Below, piece by piece: positions 28,622-37,382 of a DNA stretch of 64,000 nt; position 1 is the stretch's first letter; every line of letters starts with the position of its first letter. The notes below the pieces were generated by a model, which searched no databases, was not told the DNA's origin, and saw only the letters and a list, made by a program, of their open reading frames with translations. This DNA comes from Gemmatimonadetes bacterium SCN 70-22. GTDB lineage: Bacteria; Gemmatimonadota; Gemmatimonadetes; Gemmatimonadales; Gemmatimonadaceae. A program made the position numbers and the translations under genes. The stretch is taken from contig MEDZ01000024.1 in NCBI GenBank assembly GCA_001724275.1, forward strand, positions 40,920 through 104,919. Direction: 5' to 3'.

Positions 28622-28970
28622 CGGACGAACGGGCGAGGGAGTCGGAGATGGGCGGGCGGGGGCGTCGCGAGACGCTCCCGCCCGCTCGATTTCCGGGATG
28701 GGAGCGACGGCACGGCGCGGCCCCGCGACATCGGCGAGCCATGGCGGCGGGGCGCGGCTCATGCACATCCGCTGGCGCCAGTGCAGATTCCGGAGCACCG
28801 CCGGAAGCGCCTCTCCTCGTTTCGTCCATCGCCTCGCACCACTCACGGCACGCCGCGGGTGCGATCGTCCCCGGAGAACAACGTTCCCGCCCGCCGTGCG
28901 CGTATCGACTCGGCGCCGCGCCCCGTGCGGCCGAGCCGCCCGCCCTTCGCATCCTGACTGACGACACGTT
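28622..28970. other. Intergenic region, terminator then leader of DUF5916 gene
   Basis: 349 bases. The left end carries the hairpin listed at 28652-28685. The remainder is GC-rich with no small gene or clear promoter visible. Confidence 0.5.
28652..28685 (+). terminator. Hairpin terminator of the small barrel gene
   Basis: A 15-bp stem (GCGGGCGGGGGCGTC paired with GACGCTCCCGCCCGC, one G-T pair) closed by a GCGA tetraloop, followed by TCGATTTCC. It starts 31 bases after the stop. Confidence 0.55.
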
Positions 28971-31325
28971 GTGCTGACCCCCCTCCTCGCCACGCTGGCC
29001 CTTCTCCTGCCATCGGACCCGCCCAAGGGCGGGGTCTTCCACGGTCGCCAGGGGCAGCTCGACGTCTCCCCGCCCCGGCTCGAACAGAGCATCACGGTGG
29101 ACGGTGTCCTCGGCGAGCCGGCGTGGGGCGAGGCGGCGCTCCTCACCGGGTTCTCCCAGTTCCAGCCGGCCGACCAGCGCGCCTCGACCGACTCCACCGA
29201 GGTCCTGGTCTGGTACTCGCCGACCGCCATCCACTTCGGGATCCGCGCCTTCGCCCCGGCGGGGGCGACGAACGCCCGGCTCTCGGACCGGGACAAGATC
29301 AGCGCCGACGACTATGTCGAGATCATCCTCTCGACCTTCAACGATGGGCGGCAGGCGTTCACCTTCGGTGTCAACGCGTTAGGCGTGCAGGCCGATGGGA
29401 CGATCAACGAGCTGTCGACCGCGACGTCGAGCGGTAGCGCCGGCGCGGCCGCGCGCGTGGCCGCCGATCTCAGCGCCAACTTCGTCTACGAGTCCAAGGG
29501 ACGCCTGACCGAGTACGGCTACGAAGTCGAGGTGCGGATCCCCTTCAAGTCGCTGCGCTACCAGCCCAGGGCGGTGCAGGACTGGGGGTTGCAGCTGGTG
29601 CGCAAGGTGCAACACCTGGGGCACGAGGACACCTGGACGCCGGCCCGCCGCGATGCCGCCTCGTTCCTGGCGCAGTCGGGGCGGCTGGTGGGGCTTCGCG
29701 ACCTGCGCCGCGGCGTCGTGGTCGACCTCAACCCGTCGGTCGTCGCCTTCCAGAACGGCCACCGGAAGGGCGACCTGGGGTGGGGGTACGACCCGCAGGG
29801 GCCGGAGTACGGCGGAACCGTGCGCTGGGGCGTCACCAACAACCTCACCCTCAACGGGACGGTCAATCCCGACTTCTCGCAGGTCGAGGCCGACGTCGTC
29901 GCGTTCCAGTACGATCCGCGGCAGGCGCTCTTCTACCCCGAGCGCCGTCCCTTCTTTCTCGAGGGGATCGAGAACTTCGCGGTGGGGAACAACCTCATCT
30001 ACACGCGCCGCATCGTGCAGCCCGACGTCGCGGTCAAGCTCACCGGGAAGGCGCTCGGCACCAACCTCGCGTTGCTCACCGCCCTCGACGATCGCTCGAC
30101 GTCGCTGACCGGGGGCGGACATCCGCTCTTCAACATCCTGCGAGGGACGCGCGACCTCGGGCGTCAATCGCGCCTCGGTGTCACGTACACCGACCGCATG
30201 GATGATGGCGACTTCAACCGCGTGCTGGGGCTCGATGCCCGCCTGGTGGCCCGCAAGATCTGGTCGCTGTCCATGCAGGGCGCGCTCAGCAGCACGCGCG
30301 TCGACACCAGCACGACGACCGCGCCGCTGTGGGCGGCGACGCTCGCACGGCAGGGGCGTCGCTACAACTTCTCCGCGCGCATCAACGCCATCGACCGGGA
30401 CTTCGATGCACAGGCCGGCTTCATCTCCCGGCGCAACGTCGTCGACTACGTCGTCGCCAACACGTGGAGCTTCTTCCGTCCCACCGGGTCGTTCATCGAG
30501 ACCTGGGGGGTGACCGTGCGTGGCCAGGGGACCGGGCCGTACGACGCCTTCGTGAACGGGCGCGCGTCGCAGGATCGCAAGCTGCACTTCACCTCCAACG
30601 CCGCGCTCCGCGGCGGCTGGCGCGTGAGCGGGGCCCTCTTCTTCGAGAACTTCGGCTTCGACAAGGAGCTCTACGCGGGCTACTACGTCGAGCGCGACCT
30701 CGGGACCCACAAGGACACGGTGCTCTTCACCGCCGCCGGCGACCCGCGCCTGCACAACGTCGACCTGATGCTGAACGTCACGACCCCCGAGTGGGGGAAG
30801 TTCTCCGGCGACTTCCAGTACATCGGCGGCAAGGACGAGAACTTCGACGAGTGGCAGTCGGGGCTGATCCACTTCGTCACCGCCAACCTCCGCTTCCGCC
30901 CCACCGATCAGCTGCGGGTGGAAGGACAGTACCAGCACCAGGAGTTCAATCGCTGGACCGACGGGTCGACCGTGAGCATTCGCAAGGTCCCGCGCCTCAA
31001 GGTCGAGTACCAGGCAACGCGGTCGATCTTCGTCCGGATGGTGGGGCAGTACGACACGCAGGAGAAGCTCGACCGTCGCGACGACGGGCGCACCAACGAT
31101 CCCTTGCTGCTCCGCAACGCCGATGGATCGTTCACGAGGCTCAGCGGCTTCAAGCGCAATCGCGTGCGCGCCGACTGGCTCTTCTCGTACCAGCCCACCC
31201 CGGGGACGGTCTTCTTCCTGGGGTACGGGAGCTCGCTGGTCGAGCCGGAGCCGCTCAAGCTTCGTGACCTGCGGCGCGCCGCCGACGGCTTCTTCGTGAA
31301 GTGGTCCTATCTCTACCGCATCTGA
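28971..31325 (+). CDS. DUF5916 / CBM9-domain outer-membrane protein
   Basis: 784 residues. After a hydrophobic N-terminus, residues about 40-220 are a CBM9-like domain (SITVDGVLGEPAWGEA, then VLVWYSPTAIHFGIRAF). The rest is a DUF5916 barrel: NPDFSQVEADVVAFQ and RQALFYPERRPFFLEG are highly characteristic. Members are common in Gemmatimonadota, Bacteroidota and Acidobacteriota. They are thought to sit in the outer membrane and bind or pass carbohydrate, with no proven role. GTG 28971 is the first usable start. The signal peptide is short. Confidence 0.85.
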   Translation: MLTPLLATLALLLPSDPPKGGVFHGRQGQLDVSPPRLEQSITVDGVLGEPAWGEAALLTGFSQFQPADQRASTDSTEVLVWYSPTAIHFGIRAFAPAGATNARLSDRDKISADDYVEIILSTFNDGRQAFTFGVNALGVQADGTINELSTATSSGSAGAAARVAADLSANFVYESKGRLTEYGYEVEVRIPFKSLRYQPRAVQDWGLQLVRKVQHLGHEDTWTPARRDAASFLAQSGRLVGLRDLRRGVVVDLNPSVVAFQNGHRKGDLGWGYDPQGPEYGGTVRWGVTNNLTLNGTVNPDFSQVEADVVAFQYDPRQALFYPERRPFFLEGIENFAVGNNLIYTRRIVQPDVAVKLTGKALGTNLALLTALDDRSTSLTGGGHPLFNILRGTRDLGRQSRLGVTYTDRMDDGDFNRVLGLDARLVARKIWSLSMQGALSSTRVDTSTTTAPLWAATLARQGRRYNFSARINAIDRDFDAQAGFISRRNVVDYVVANTWSFFRPTGSFIETWGVTVRGQGTGPYDAFVNGRASQDRKLHFTSNAALRGGWRVSGALFFENFGFDKELYAGYYVERDLGTHKDTVLFTAAGDPRLHNVDLMLNVTTPEWGKFSGDFQYIGGKDENFDEWQSGLIHFVTANLRFRPTDQLRVEGQYQHQEFNRWTDGSTVSIRKVPRLKVEYQATRSIFVRMVGQYDTQEKLDRRDDGRTNDPLLLRNADGSFTRLSGFKRNRVRADWLFSYQPTPGTVFFLGYGSSLVEPEPLKLRDLRRAADGFFVKWSYLYRI

Positions 31326-31527
31326 TGACCGTGTCGGGCGCCCGGGGGTGACGGCGTGAGGGGATCGCGGGCGGCGCCGACAGGTGCCGCCTCGCCAAGC
31401 CGGCTCGGCCCGCGAGGTGGCCATGCGGAATCGCCGCGGATGATGGGCGCGCGGGCCGCCGCTGGGAATCCGGGCTTTCTGCTCGGAGTTAATCCGGGGT
31501 TCATGGCCTTCTCATAAGCTCTCTCCC

Positions 31528-31770
31528 ATGGATCTGGGAGAGCGCGTCGCGGAGATCATCGCCCGGGTCGCCGATACGGACATCGTCATCGGTGACCGTG
31601 AAGTGCGGCTGTACGATCGGGGGATCCTCGACTCGATCGCGACGGTCGAGCTGCTGCTGGAGCTGTCACGCGAGTTCGGGGTCGAGCTCTCGCCCGCCGA
31701 GGTCGACCGCGAGGAGTGGGCGACCCCGAATCGCATCGCGCAGTACCTGGAGCAAAGGATCGCAAGGTGA
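31528..31770 (+). CDS. dltC: D-alanyl carrier protein DltC
   Basis: 80 residues, an acyl-carrier-protein fold of DltC length. The phosphopantetheine attachment serine is Ser36 in GILDSIATVELL, close to the DltC pattern LDSxGTVxLL. D-alanine is loaded here by DltA and taken to the membrane by DltB. It is the first gene of a five-gene run; the next gene starts inside its stop codon (GTGA). About 200 bases precede it without a coding gene, and the leader just upstream is relatively AT-rich (TTCTCATAAG). Confidence 0.88.
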   Translation: MDLGERVAEIIARVADTDIVIGDREVRLYDRGILDSIATVELLLELSREFGVELSPAEVDREEWATPNRIAQYLEQRIAR

Positions 31771-33014
31771 GCGGCGCGAGGGGAGCCCCTCGCGAGGAAT
31801 CGGCTGTTGCGTCGCACGCGACCGCCGCGGTGTGGTCGACGCTGCTCATGCTCGCGATCCTCCTGGCCGGGTGGTGGTGGAGCGGCCGGCAGGTGGCCGA
31901 GCGTGCCGACGTGATGGGGGGGACATCCTGGCCGACGCGGTCACGCGGGACGATCCTCCTTCGTGCTTCGCTTCGCCCCCCCGATGTGGTGCCGCTCCTC
32001 GGGACCTCGGAGCTGGTCCGCCAGCGCGAGAACCGGCCGGACGAGTTCTTCGCCACGAGTCCGACGGGATTCCGCGTCGTCGCGGTCGGCCAGGCGGGAA
32101 TGGTCCTCGTGCAGCACGCGCTCGCCGTCGGCGCGATGGGGTCCATCCTGCGCGGCCGGACGGTGGGTGTCCTCGTCTCCCCGGGCGAGATCGTCCTCCC
32201 CGACACCGGCGGACGCCAGGGGTGGTTCCGCGGGAACTACTCGCGTGTGCAAGCCGCGGCGGTCTTCATCGGCCAGGCGCTCCCCGACACCCTCACGCGC
32301 GACATCGCCCGGCGCCTTCTCGCCTACGACGGGCTGGGGAGCGATCCGGTGATCGAGGCGCTCGTGAGGTTCCGCGCGATCGGCGGCGCATGGGGGCGCC
32401 TCGGCGCCCGGCTTCTTGCACCGGCGGCGTGGCTCGATGCGGCGTGGCTCGCCCTCGTCGATCGCATGGAGGGGGCCATGGCGCTGCGCCACTTCACCCC
32501 CGTCAAGCGGCTGACGCCGTCTCCCGCCGTCCCGGTGAAGTGGGCCGCGCTCGAGTCCGTGGCGCGCGCGGACTACGCACGCCAGTCGAGCAGCAACCCC
32601 TTCGGCATCGACGACGACTGGTGGAAGCAGTTCGAGAAGTACCTGACCCAGAAGCAGCCGCCCGACTTCGACGCGCGGCAGGCGACGCTCCTGCGGGACG
32701 GTCCGGCGTGGGGGGAACTGGCCCTCCTGGTGCGCACGATCCAGGCGGTCGGCGCCACCCCTGTCCTGGTCCCGATGCCGATGAAGGGATCGCTCCTCTC
32801 CCACGCAGGGGTTCGGGCGGAGACGCGCGCGCTGTACTACGACCGCCTCGACTCCCTCGCGCGCGCTCACGACGTGGCCCTGATGGAGGCCCGTGATTTC
32901 GATCTCGACAACCTCTTCATGCACGATCACGCTTCCCACCCCAGCGCCGTCGGCTGGCTGCTGATGAACCAGGCGCTCGATTCCCTCGTCCACCATGCGC
33001 GTGTCACCCGCTAG
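31767..33014 (+). CDS. dltD: D-alanyl transfer protein DltD
   Basis: 415 residues. One N-terminal transmembrane helix (about 18-40) tethers an extracytoplasmic SGNH-like domain. Conserved elements are LGTSEL (nucleophile Ser region) and the late HPSAVGW (catalytic His). DltD completes the transfer of D-alanine to the acceptor polymer outside the membrane. The start is GTG 31767, overlapping dltC by four bases. Its 3' end overlaps dltX by 20 bases. Confidence 0.88.
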   Translation: MSGARGAPREESAVASHATAAVWSTLLMLAILLAGWWWSGRQVAERADVMGGTSWPTRSRGTILLRASLRPPDVVPLLGTSELVRQRENRPDEFFATSPTGFRVVAVGQAGMVLVQHALAVGAMGSILRGRTVGVLVSPGEIVLPDTGGRQGWFRGNYSRVQAAAVFIGQALPDTLTRDIARRLLAYDGLGSDPVIEALVRFRAIGGAWGRLGARLLAPAAWLDAAWLALVDRMEGAMALRHFTPVKRLTPSPAVPVKWAALESVARADYARQSSSNPFGIDDDWWKQFEKYLTQKQPPDFDARQATLLRDGPAWGELALLVRTIQAVGATPVLVPMPMKGSLLSHAGVRAETRALYYDRLDSLARAHDVALMEARDFDLDNLFMHDHASHPSAVGWLLMNQALDSLVHHARVTR

Positions 33015-33126
33015 GCGCCGGTTCCTCGTGCTCATCGTCGGCTACCTCGCGATCCAGCTGGCAGCGCTCTGGTTCGCGCAGGGCGACGCGACGGCGACGC
33101 CGAGCTTCATCTACCAGGCGTTCTAG
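32995..33126 (+). CDS. dltX: DltX, small membrane protein of D-alanylation
   Basis: A 43-residue gene between dltD and dltA. It has a basic N-terminus (SPARRRF), one hydrophobic helix (about 10-27), and a C-terminal FIYQAF that matches the DltX hexapeptide motif with the acyl-accepting Tyr (Tyr40). In Gram-positive systems DltX carries D-alanine between DltB and DltD. The start ATG 32995 overlaps the end of dltD by 20 bases, and dltA follows eight bases after the stop. Size, topology, C-terminus and place all agree. Confidence 0.8.
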   Translation: MRVSPARRRFLVLIVGYLAIQLAALWFAQGDATATPSFIYQAF

Positions 33127-33134
33127 GGGGGCGC

Positions 33135-34601
33135 GTGGACTTCCTGGACCGGATCCTGTCCTGGGGGACGCGCGCTCCCGACCGCGTGGCGCACGTGAGC
33201 GCCACGCGACGGATGTCGTACGGGGAGCTGGTGGGGCGCGCGGCGACGCTGGCGCGCGAGCTCGCCACGACGCTCCCGAACGACCGTGCCCCCGTCGCCC
33301 TCGTCGGCCACCGCGAGCCGCAACTACTGGTCGGGATGCTCGGCTGCGCCCTCGCCAATCATCCATACGTCCCGATCGACGACGCGCTCCCCGCCCCCCG
33401 CGTCGCGCGTATCCAGGAGATCGCGCGGGTGGCGACGACGCTGACGCCGGACGACATCGATCGACTCGCCCCTGTTGGGAGCGCCCTCCCCGCGCCGCTC
33501 GCGCGCGCCGGTGACGACCGCTTCTACATCATGTTCACCTCGGGGAGCACCGGCGAGCCGAAGGGGGTGCAGGTCACCCGCGGGAACCTGGCGGCGTTCA
33601 TCGACTGGATGCTCGGCGAGCAGGCCTTCACCCCGGGCGGCGAGGTCTTCCTGAACCAGGCGAACTTCTCGTTCGACCTGTCGGTGATGGACACCTATCT
33701 CTCGCTGGTGACCGGCGGGACGCTGGTGAGCGCGACGCGAGACCATGTGGCCGACCTGCGCGCGCTCTTCACCCTCCTACGCGAGACGCCCTTCACCACC
33801 TGGGTCTCGACCCCCACCTTCGCGGGGATGTGCCTGGCCGAGCCGGCGTTCTCGGCGTCGATGCTCCCACGGCTTCGCCGCTTCCTGTTCTGCGGCGAGG
33901 TGCTTCCGCGGGAGGTGGCGCGCGCACTCCTGGCCCGCTTTCCGTCCGCTGCGGTGTGGAACACCTATGGCCCGACGGAGGCCACGGTGGCCACGTCGTC
34001 CGTGCGCCTCGATCACGCGATGGTGGAGGCCAACGATGCGCTGCCTGTCGGGCGCGCGATGCCGGGGACGTGGGTGGAGGTCGTCGACGCCGACGGGCGG
34101 GTCGTCCCGGAGGGAGGGCGGGGCGAGATCGTCATCGCCGGCCCCAACGTCAGCCCGGGCTACCTGGGGCGCGACGACCTGACGCAGGCACGCTTCACGC
34201 GGCGCCACGGGCATCGGGCCTATCGCACCGGTGACTGGGGGCGCTACCGGGGCGACCAGCTCTTCTGCGAGGGGCGCATGGACCAGCAGGTGAAGCTGCG
34301 CGGCTATCGCATCGAGCTGGGGGAGATCGAGGCGCACCTGCGCGACGTTTCCGGGGTCCGCGATGCGGCGGTGGTCCTCGTGGTGCGCGACGGCACCCCC
34401 CACTCGCTCGTCGCGTTGCTTCTGGCGGAGGACGCCCGCGGCGATCACGAGGCGCTGGCGCGCGAGGCGAAGGCGGCGCTCGCCGCGCAGCTCCCCGCCT
34501 ACATGGTGCCGCGCCGCCTGCGGGTGGTCGATCGCTTCCCGATGACGGCGAACGGCAAGGTGGATCGGGCGGCCCTCGCCGCCGAGGCGGGGGCGAGATG
34601 A
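33135..34601 (+). CDS. dltA: D-alanine--D-alanyl carrier protein ligase DltA
   Basis: 488 residues, an adenylation enzyme of the ANL family. The phosphate loop is TSGSTGEPKG (135-144). The substrate region includes NFSFDLSVMD, as in DltA, then NTYGPTEATVATS, YRTGDWGRY and the late catalytic Lys in NGKVDR. It activates D-alanine with ATP and loads it on DltC. Its last four bases overlap the dltB start (ATGA). Confidence 0.93.
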   Translation: MDFLDRILSWGTRAPDRVAHVSATRRMSYGELVGRAATLARELATTLPNDRAPVALVGHREPQLLVGMLGCALANHPYVPIDDALPAPRVARIQEIARVATTLTPDDIDRLAPVGSALPAPLARAGDDRFYIMFTSGSTGEPKGVQVTRGNLAAFIDWMLGEQAFTPGGEVFLNQANFSFDLSVMDTYLSLVTGGTLVSATRDHVADLRALFTLLRETPFTTWVSTPTFAGMCLAEPAFSASMLPRLRRFLFCGEVLPREVARALLARFPSAAVWNTYGPTEATVATSSVRLDHAMVEANDALPVGRAMPGTWVEVVDADGRVVPEGGRGEIVIAGPNVSPGYLGRDDLTQARFTRRHGHRAYRTGDWGRYRGDQLFCEGRMDQQVKLRGYRIELGEIEAHLRDVSGVRDAAVVLVVRDGTPHSLVALLLAEDARGDHEALAREAKAALAAQLPAYMVPRRLRVVDRFPMTANGKVDRAALAAEAGAR

Positions 34602-35767
34602 CGCCCTACACGGACCTCCTGTTCGGCGGCCTCGCCCTGTACGTCGTGCTGCCGGCCATCGCGCTGGGCATGGCCGGGCGCCTGCGGTGGTCCTGGGTGC
34701 TCCCGTCGACCCTGGCGATGTTCGTCGTGCAGCTGGCGCTCACGCCGGGGCGCACGACCGCGGTGGCGTGGCATGCCGTCGCGGCCGGGGCCGGCTGGAC
34801 GCTCTGGCAGTGGGCGTGGGCGCAGGTCGCCTTGCGCCTGCGGGGGGATGCGCGGCGCTGGCGGGTGTGGTGCCTCGTCGGGATGGCGCTGGCGCCGTTG
34901 CTCCTGCTCAAGTTCTCCGCGGCGGCCGGCGTCCACCAGCTCGTGGGCTTCCTCGGGATCTCGTACGTCACCTTCCGCGCCGTCGACGTGCAGCTGGCGA
35001 TCCACGACGGACTGGTGACGACGCTCCCGGTGTCGCGGTACCTCGCGTTCGTCCTCTTCTTCCCCACGATCTCGGCCGGACCGATCGATCGCTACCGCCG
35101 GTTCGTGAAGGATCTCGAGACGCCGCCGACGCGCCAGGCGTATCGCGCCCTCCTCGACGAGGCCGTCCACCGCGCCTTCATCGGCGTTCTGCTCAAGTTC
35201 GTCCTCGCGGCCGCGGTCCGCCGGTGGTGGCTCGAGCCGCTCACCGACCAGCGCGGCGCGTGGGCGACCCTGTCGTACATGTACGCCTACTCCGCATACC
35301 TCTACTGCGACTTCGCCGGATACAGCGCCTTCGCCGAGTCGCTGAGTCGCGTCTTCGGGATCCGGACCCCCGCCAACTTCAACCAGCCCTGGCGCGCGCG
35401 GGACCTGAACGAGTTCTGGAACCGCTGGCACATCTCGCTCTCCTCGTTCCTGCGCGACCACGTCTACATGCGGTTCGTCATGGCCGCGCGCCGCCGCGAC
35501 TGGTTCCGCTCGCGCGCCATCGTCTCGGCGATCGGCCTGGTGCTCACCTTCGGGGCGATGGGCGTCTGGCACGGGACGGCGCGGCACTTCGTGGTGTATG
35601 GCCTCTACCACGCCGTGCTCCTGATCGCGCTCGAGTGGTGGCGCCGCCGCCACCCGCGCAACCAGGCGGACGCCGATGCGCGCCTCCTGCCACGCCTGGC
35701 GGCGATGGTCCTCACGGCTCACGCCGCGGCCTTCGGCTTCCTGATCTTCTCCGGGCGGCTCTTCTAG
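34598..35767 (+). CDS. dltB: MBOAT-family D-alanyl transporter DltB
   Basis: 389 residues with about 11 membrane helices. MBOAT hallmarks: PTISAGPIDRYRRF, FWNRWHISLSSFLRDHVY, and the invariant His in VWHGTARHFVVYGLYHA. It moves D-alanine from DltC through the membrane to DltX/DltD. It is the last gene of the dlt run. The convergent acyltransferase ends 64 bases further on. Confidence 0.92.
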   Translation: MTPYTDLLFGGLALYVVLPAIALGMAGRLRWSWVLPSTLAMFVVQLALTPGRTTAVAWHAVAAGAGWTLWQWAWAQVALRLRGDARRWRVWCLVGMALAPLLLLKFSAAAGVHQLVGFLGISYVTFRAVDVQLAIHDGLVTTLPVSRYLAFVLFFPTISAGPIDRYRRFVKDLETPPTRQAYRALLDEAVHRAFIGVLLKFVLAAAVRRWWLEPLTDQRGAWATLSYMYAYSAYLYCDFAGYSAFAESLSRVFGIRTPANFNQPWRARDLNEFWNRWHISLSSFLRDHVYMRFVMAARRRDWFRSRAIVSAIGLVLTFGAMGVWHGTARHFVVYGLYHAVLLIALEWWRRRHPRNQADADARLLPRLAAMVLTAHAAAFGFLIFSGRLF

Positions 35768-35831
35768 CGGCACAGGCCCGAGGGCGGTCCGCGCCGCCCG
35801 CGGCCCGACGGTGCGTGGGCGCTCGCCATGC

Positions 35832-36692
35832 TCAGCGCGCGTACCGGCCCCGGTCCTGCTCGGCCAGTGCCATCACCCGCGCCATGACCACGTCGGTTAT
35901 CTGCTTGTAGGTGCTCCCCTTGCCGGGGAGGGCGAGGTATTCGGCGAGGTCCACTGGGGCGTCGAACCAGAGGCGAATGGGCTCGCCGCCGGTCCAGTTG
36001 CGCCTCACCTGCGTGACGATGTCGTTGTCGAGCCCCGCGATGAAGGTCGGGATGACGATGGGGCGAGCGGCATGGATGATCTTCCCCGTCCCTGGCTGGA
36101 AGCGCATGAAGGAGTAGGGATCGGGATCACGGTTGCGTCCCCCTTCGGGGTGGATCCCCAGGATGTGCCCCGGCCCCTGCGAACACAGCTCCACGAGGAG
36201 GTCCAGCGCATAACGATCGCTCGCGCCGTGGGTCGGAAGGGCGAAGAGCGGGGGGAACATCGACCAGAAGGCGAAGAACTGGTTGAGCGCCAGTCCGACG
36301 AGCGATTGGTAGTAGTACTGGCCGACGACCGGAAAATAGAGTCGCTTGCGCCCGGGAAGCTCGCGGTGGACGAGGCTCGAGACCACGAACATGTCGAAGT
36401 ACGTCCGGTGGTTCGCCACGAACAGGAGCGGACCTCGTGCGTAGGCGTCGCGCACGTGCTCGAATCCCTCCGTGCGCAGGAGCCGGCCGGTGGCGAGGGC
36501 GATCCACGTCGCCCCGATGGCCGACTGGCACCACGTCCATGCTCCCTTCAGGGGCTCGCGGTTCATGCGTAGGGCGATCTCCACGATCGAGCGCTCGAGC
36601 GGCGAGAGCGCCCGCCGCACCTCCTCGGGGAGGGGGCGATGAAGGATCGTTGGCGGAGGCGCGTCGCCCGGCGCCGGCGCGTCGTCTCGCAC
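35832..36692 (-). CDS. PlsC-like 1-acyl-glycerol-3-phosphate acyltransferase
   Basis: 286 residues. Acyltransferase block I is NHRTYFD (His and Asp four apart) and block III is IHPEGGRNRDPD. A further block lies around ARPIVIPTFIAGLDN. It is predicted to transfer a fatty acyl group to a glycerophosphate or similar lipid at the inner membrane. The start GTG 36692 has GGCGAGG upstream; the reading frame stays open further but without a better start. It is convergent to dltB. Confidence 0.83.
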   Translation of the reverse strand: MRDDAPAPGDAPPPTILHRPLPEEVRRALSPLERSIVEIALRMNREPLKGAWTWCQSAIGATWIALATGRLLRTEGFEHVRDAYARGPLLFVANHRTYFDMFVVSSLVHRELPGRKRLYFPVVGQYYYQSLVGLALNQFFAFWSMFPPLFALPTHGASDRYALDLLVELCSQGPGHILGIHPEGGRNRDPDPYSFMRFQPGTGKIIHAARPIVIPTFIAGLDNDIVTQVRRNWTGGEPIRLWFDAPVDLAEYLALPGKGSTYKQITDVVMARVMALAEQDRGRYAR

Positions 36693-36929
36693 TAGTGGCC
36701 TCGCCCCAGCCCCGGGCGCACGGTGCGCGACGCCCTGCTGGCACACGGCGCCCCGGGGATGCACCTTCCGTGGCGACGCGCGCGCCCTGGCGCCGGCGCC
36801 GGGAGGGGAGGGGAAGTCCGGGTGGTGGGGAGTGGCGTCATGCGCATGGAAGGGTGCGACGCGCGCACGCGAATGGGAAGCGGTCGCTGGGGCGTCGGCA
36901 CGGACGAATGGCGAGGAGGGGGACGTTCG

Positions 36930-37364
36930 ATGGAAGTCTTTCACGCGGGTGGATTCTGGGGAGCATGGTACCTCCTGCTCTGGACAGCCGTTGTCCCGTT
37001 CGTGTTCATGCTCGGGTGGACGCTCCTGCACGTGAGCGCCACGAACAGCGCGGAGGAGAACACCTGGCTCAACGGGGCGGTCCTCGGGGCGTTCTTCGTC
37101 CTCATCGTCACCTCCTTCCTCAGCGCCATCCTCTTCGCGCGCGCCCAGCCGTCGCGCACGTGGTGGACCTACGTCTCCTGGCTGACGGTGCACTTCGTCT
37201 TCTGGACCTTCCTCGGCTCGGGGATCTTCTTCGCCTCGCTTTCGGCGCTGGCCGCCGGGCCGCGCCTGGTGATGCGACGCGTCGCGGCGTTCCTGGCCGT
37301 CGTCGGTGTGGTCGTCGTGCACGTGGCGCAGCTCTACGTGGCGTACCGATTCCGCACCCGGTAG
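36930..37364 (+). CDS. Small integral membrane protein, unknown
   Basis: 144 residues with four hydrophobic helices (about 8-30, 45-68, 78-102, 110-138). Function is not recognised. A strong GAGGAGGGGG ribosome site lies nine bases before the ATG. It is 18 bases upstream of the propeller-gamma-glutamyltransferase gene, so the two are probably co-transcribed. Confidence 0.7.
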   Translation: MEVFHAGGFWGAWYLLLWTAVVPFVFMLGWTLLHVSATNSAEENTWLNGAVLGAFFVLIVTSFLSAILFARAQPSRTWWTYVSWLTVHFVFWTFLGSGIFFASLSALAAGPRLVMRRVAAFLAVVGVVVVHVAQLYVAYRFRTR

Positions 37365-37382
37365 CACCCCTCACCCCTGCGC

